Below, in pieces: positions 63,079-64,000 of a stretch of DNA of 64,000 bases. Source of the stretch: Narthecium ossifragum (Eukaryota; Streptophyta; Magnoliopsida; Dioscoreales; Nartheciaceae). The stretch spans positions 1,764,527 through 1,828,526 of the forward strand of contig OY986967.1 in assembly GCA_963920575.1 (NCBI GenBank), in the 5' to 3' direction. The notes beneath the pieces were generated by a model. The model did no database searches. It saw nothing but the letters and a program-made list of their open reading frames with translations, and was not told where the DNA came from. Position numbers and translations under genes: made by a program. How positions within the stretch are numbered: the stretch's first letter is position 1; each line of letters opens with the position of its first letter.

Positions 63079-63207
63079 GAAGCGTGATTAAGGGCTGATG
63101 AGGTAGCTCATCATGCCCGTCTTAACTAGGGTATGTAATCGGGTTGTAGAACAGCCTCGGGCTGTAGCTTCAGCTTATCTAATAAAAAAAAAAATAGAAG
63201 CGTGATT
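63079..63207 (+). mobile_element. Short retroposed LINE/SINE tail with target duplication
   Basis: A 107 bp insert (63090-63196) ends in CTTATCTAATAAAAAAAAAA and is flanked by GAAGCGTGATT at 63079-63089 and 63197-63207 (11 of 11). It contains the GCCTCGGGCTGTAGC tail word like the LINE ends elsewhere. It is either a strongly truncated LINE or a SINE. Confidence 0.85.
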
Positions 63208-63540
63208 CATACAAATTACAATGTCAACAGAAACAAAAAGCATGTAATTGCTTCTTGGTTACAATTTTTCGTAAACTCTAACAGGATTTGTTTCTCATTC
63301 GATCAAACAAGTGTAAAATGGGAGCTTGGACGAGAGTCGGAGAGGACCAGATGCTATGCTTACGGGATCCGAGGAAGGTCGAAGAGTTCAAAGAGGTGTA
63401 CGTGTGTATATATACTCACATAAAAATATCCTTGAAAAACTCTCAAATTACACATTTATCACTTGAAACTTTATTTAAAATGATTTTTGTAAAACTCCAC
63501 GTGGTGTTGTGTTAAAACAAATCAAACCTATGTGCCCGCT

Positions 63541-63720
63541 CCAATAGGGGTGTAAATGAATCGAGCTACTGGAGCTCGGTTAAACTCGAGTTCAAGCCGA
63601 GTTCGAGCCACAAATACGGCTTGTTTCTTAATCGAGCTCGAGCTCAAACAACCTTAGGCTCGACTCGATTAGGCTCAAAAGCTCGATTAAGTTTTTTTAA
63701 TAATAAAATTTGTTAATCAA
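63541..63720. mobile_element. GAGCTCGA-rich non-autonomous element end
   Basis: GGGGTGTAAATGAATCGAGC followed by dense AGCTCGA/CGAGCTC words, a pattern common to hAT-type non-autonomous elements in plants (family knowledge). The other end is not seen. At 63945-64000 a further element end (TTTAGTCCCT words) runs off the window. Confidence 0.5.
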
Positions 63721-64000
63721 TCTTGTAAGGAGTATAAACGGTTATGCATTATTCTCCATATTAGTTTGATTTAATTCATGTACTTAATATCTAATCTATA
63801 GTTATAGTATATTAATCTAATGCAATCAACCATATATAGTATTTATACTAATCCCATAAATCAAATTGAGTTTTTATAACCGAATCACCCATTAATCTGA
63901 TGATTACCCTGCCATGTGACAGGGAGTCCACCTAGTTATATATAGGGAAAATTACCTATTTAGTCCCTTAACTTTCATGAAAGTAACGTTTTAGTCCCTA

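Overview
This is a nuclear window from a flowering plant. Genes are split by introns with GT-AG borders, and all the cellular genes are plant families: a Raf-like PB1 kinase, an R2R3-MYB, a family 1 UDP-glycosyltransferase and PR-1/CAP proteins. The space between genes is filled with plant transposons. Very GC-rich coding exons (UGT, PR-1) in an AT-rich background suggest a monocot; that is inference, and I do not name a species. A run of 200 N at 37265-37464 shows it is a draft assembly.

Layout. 1-3457: 3' end of a + strand Tekay-like Ty3/gypsy element and its LTR, which holds an array of GATCGATC palindromes. 3458-4505: simple and tandem repeats. 4505-9385: a decayed - strand Ty3/gypsy element with primer binding site and one LTR. 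10340-10926: a young 5'-truncated LINE. 12844-18509 (-): RPT2, the ATPase subunit 4 of the 26S proteasome, six coding exons, with a solo LTR in one intron. 18711-23818: a Russian-doll transposon stack just upstream of RPT2 (Mutator-like element, inside it a terminal-inverted-repeat element, inside that a solo LTR), with two captured host gene fragments. 25035-27609: LINE tail, a hAT element and twin MITEs. 29433-35674 (+): a PB1 Raf-like MAPKKK, eight coding exons, with a small uORF. 37716-38708: a solo LTR. 38850-45500: a long gene-poor stretch. 45654-47149 (+): an R2R3-MYB of the RAX/MYB36 type. 47954-49880: a solo Copia LTR and a 711 bp tandem duplication that includes the tail of a UGT. 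49839-52202 (-): a UGT78-like flavonoid 3-O-glycosyltransferase. 52645-55433: an intact-looking Mutator-like element with about 430 bp inverted repeats and a two-exon 81-residue unknown gene. 55577-57864: three PR-1/CAP genes. 60076-62728 (-): a broken cyclase-associated protein (CAP) gene. The right end holds small retroelement and MITE pieces.

The genes do not form a pathway. RPT2 is housekeeping; the kinase and MYB are signalling or developmental regulators; UGT and PR-1 are metabolic or defence genes. The strongest local theme is transposon biology: at least eight insertions have target-site duplications readable by eye, several nested, and three carry or have cut cellular gene pieces. 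The best candidate for an undescribed unit is the 81-residue spliced gene inside the Mutator-like element at 52645-55433.
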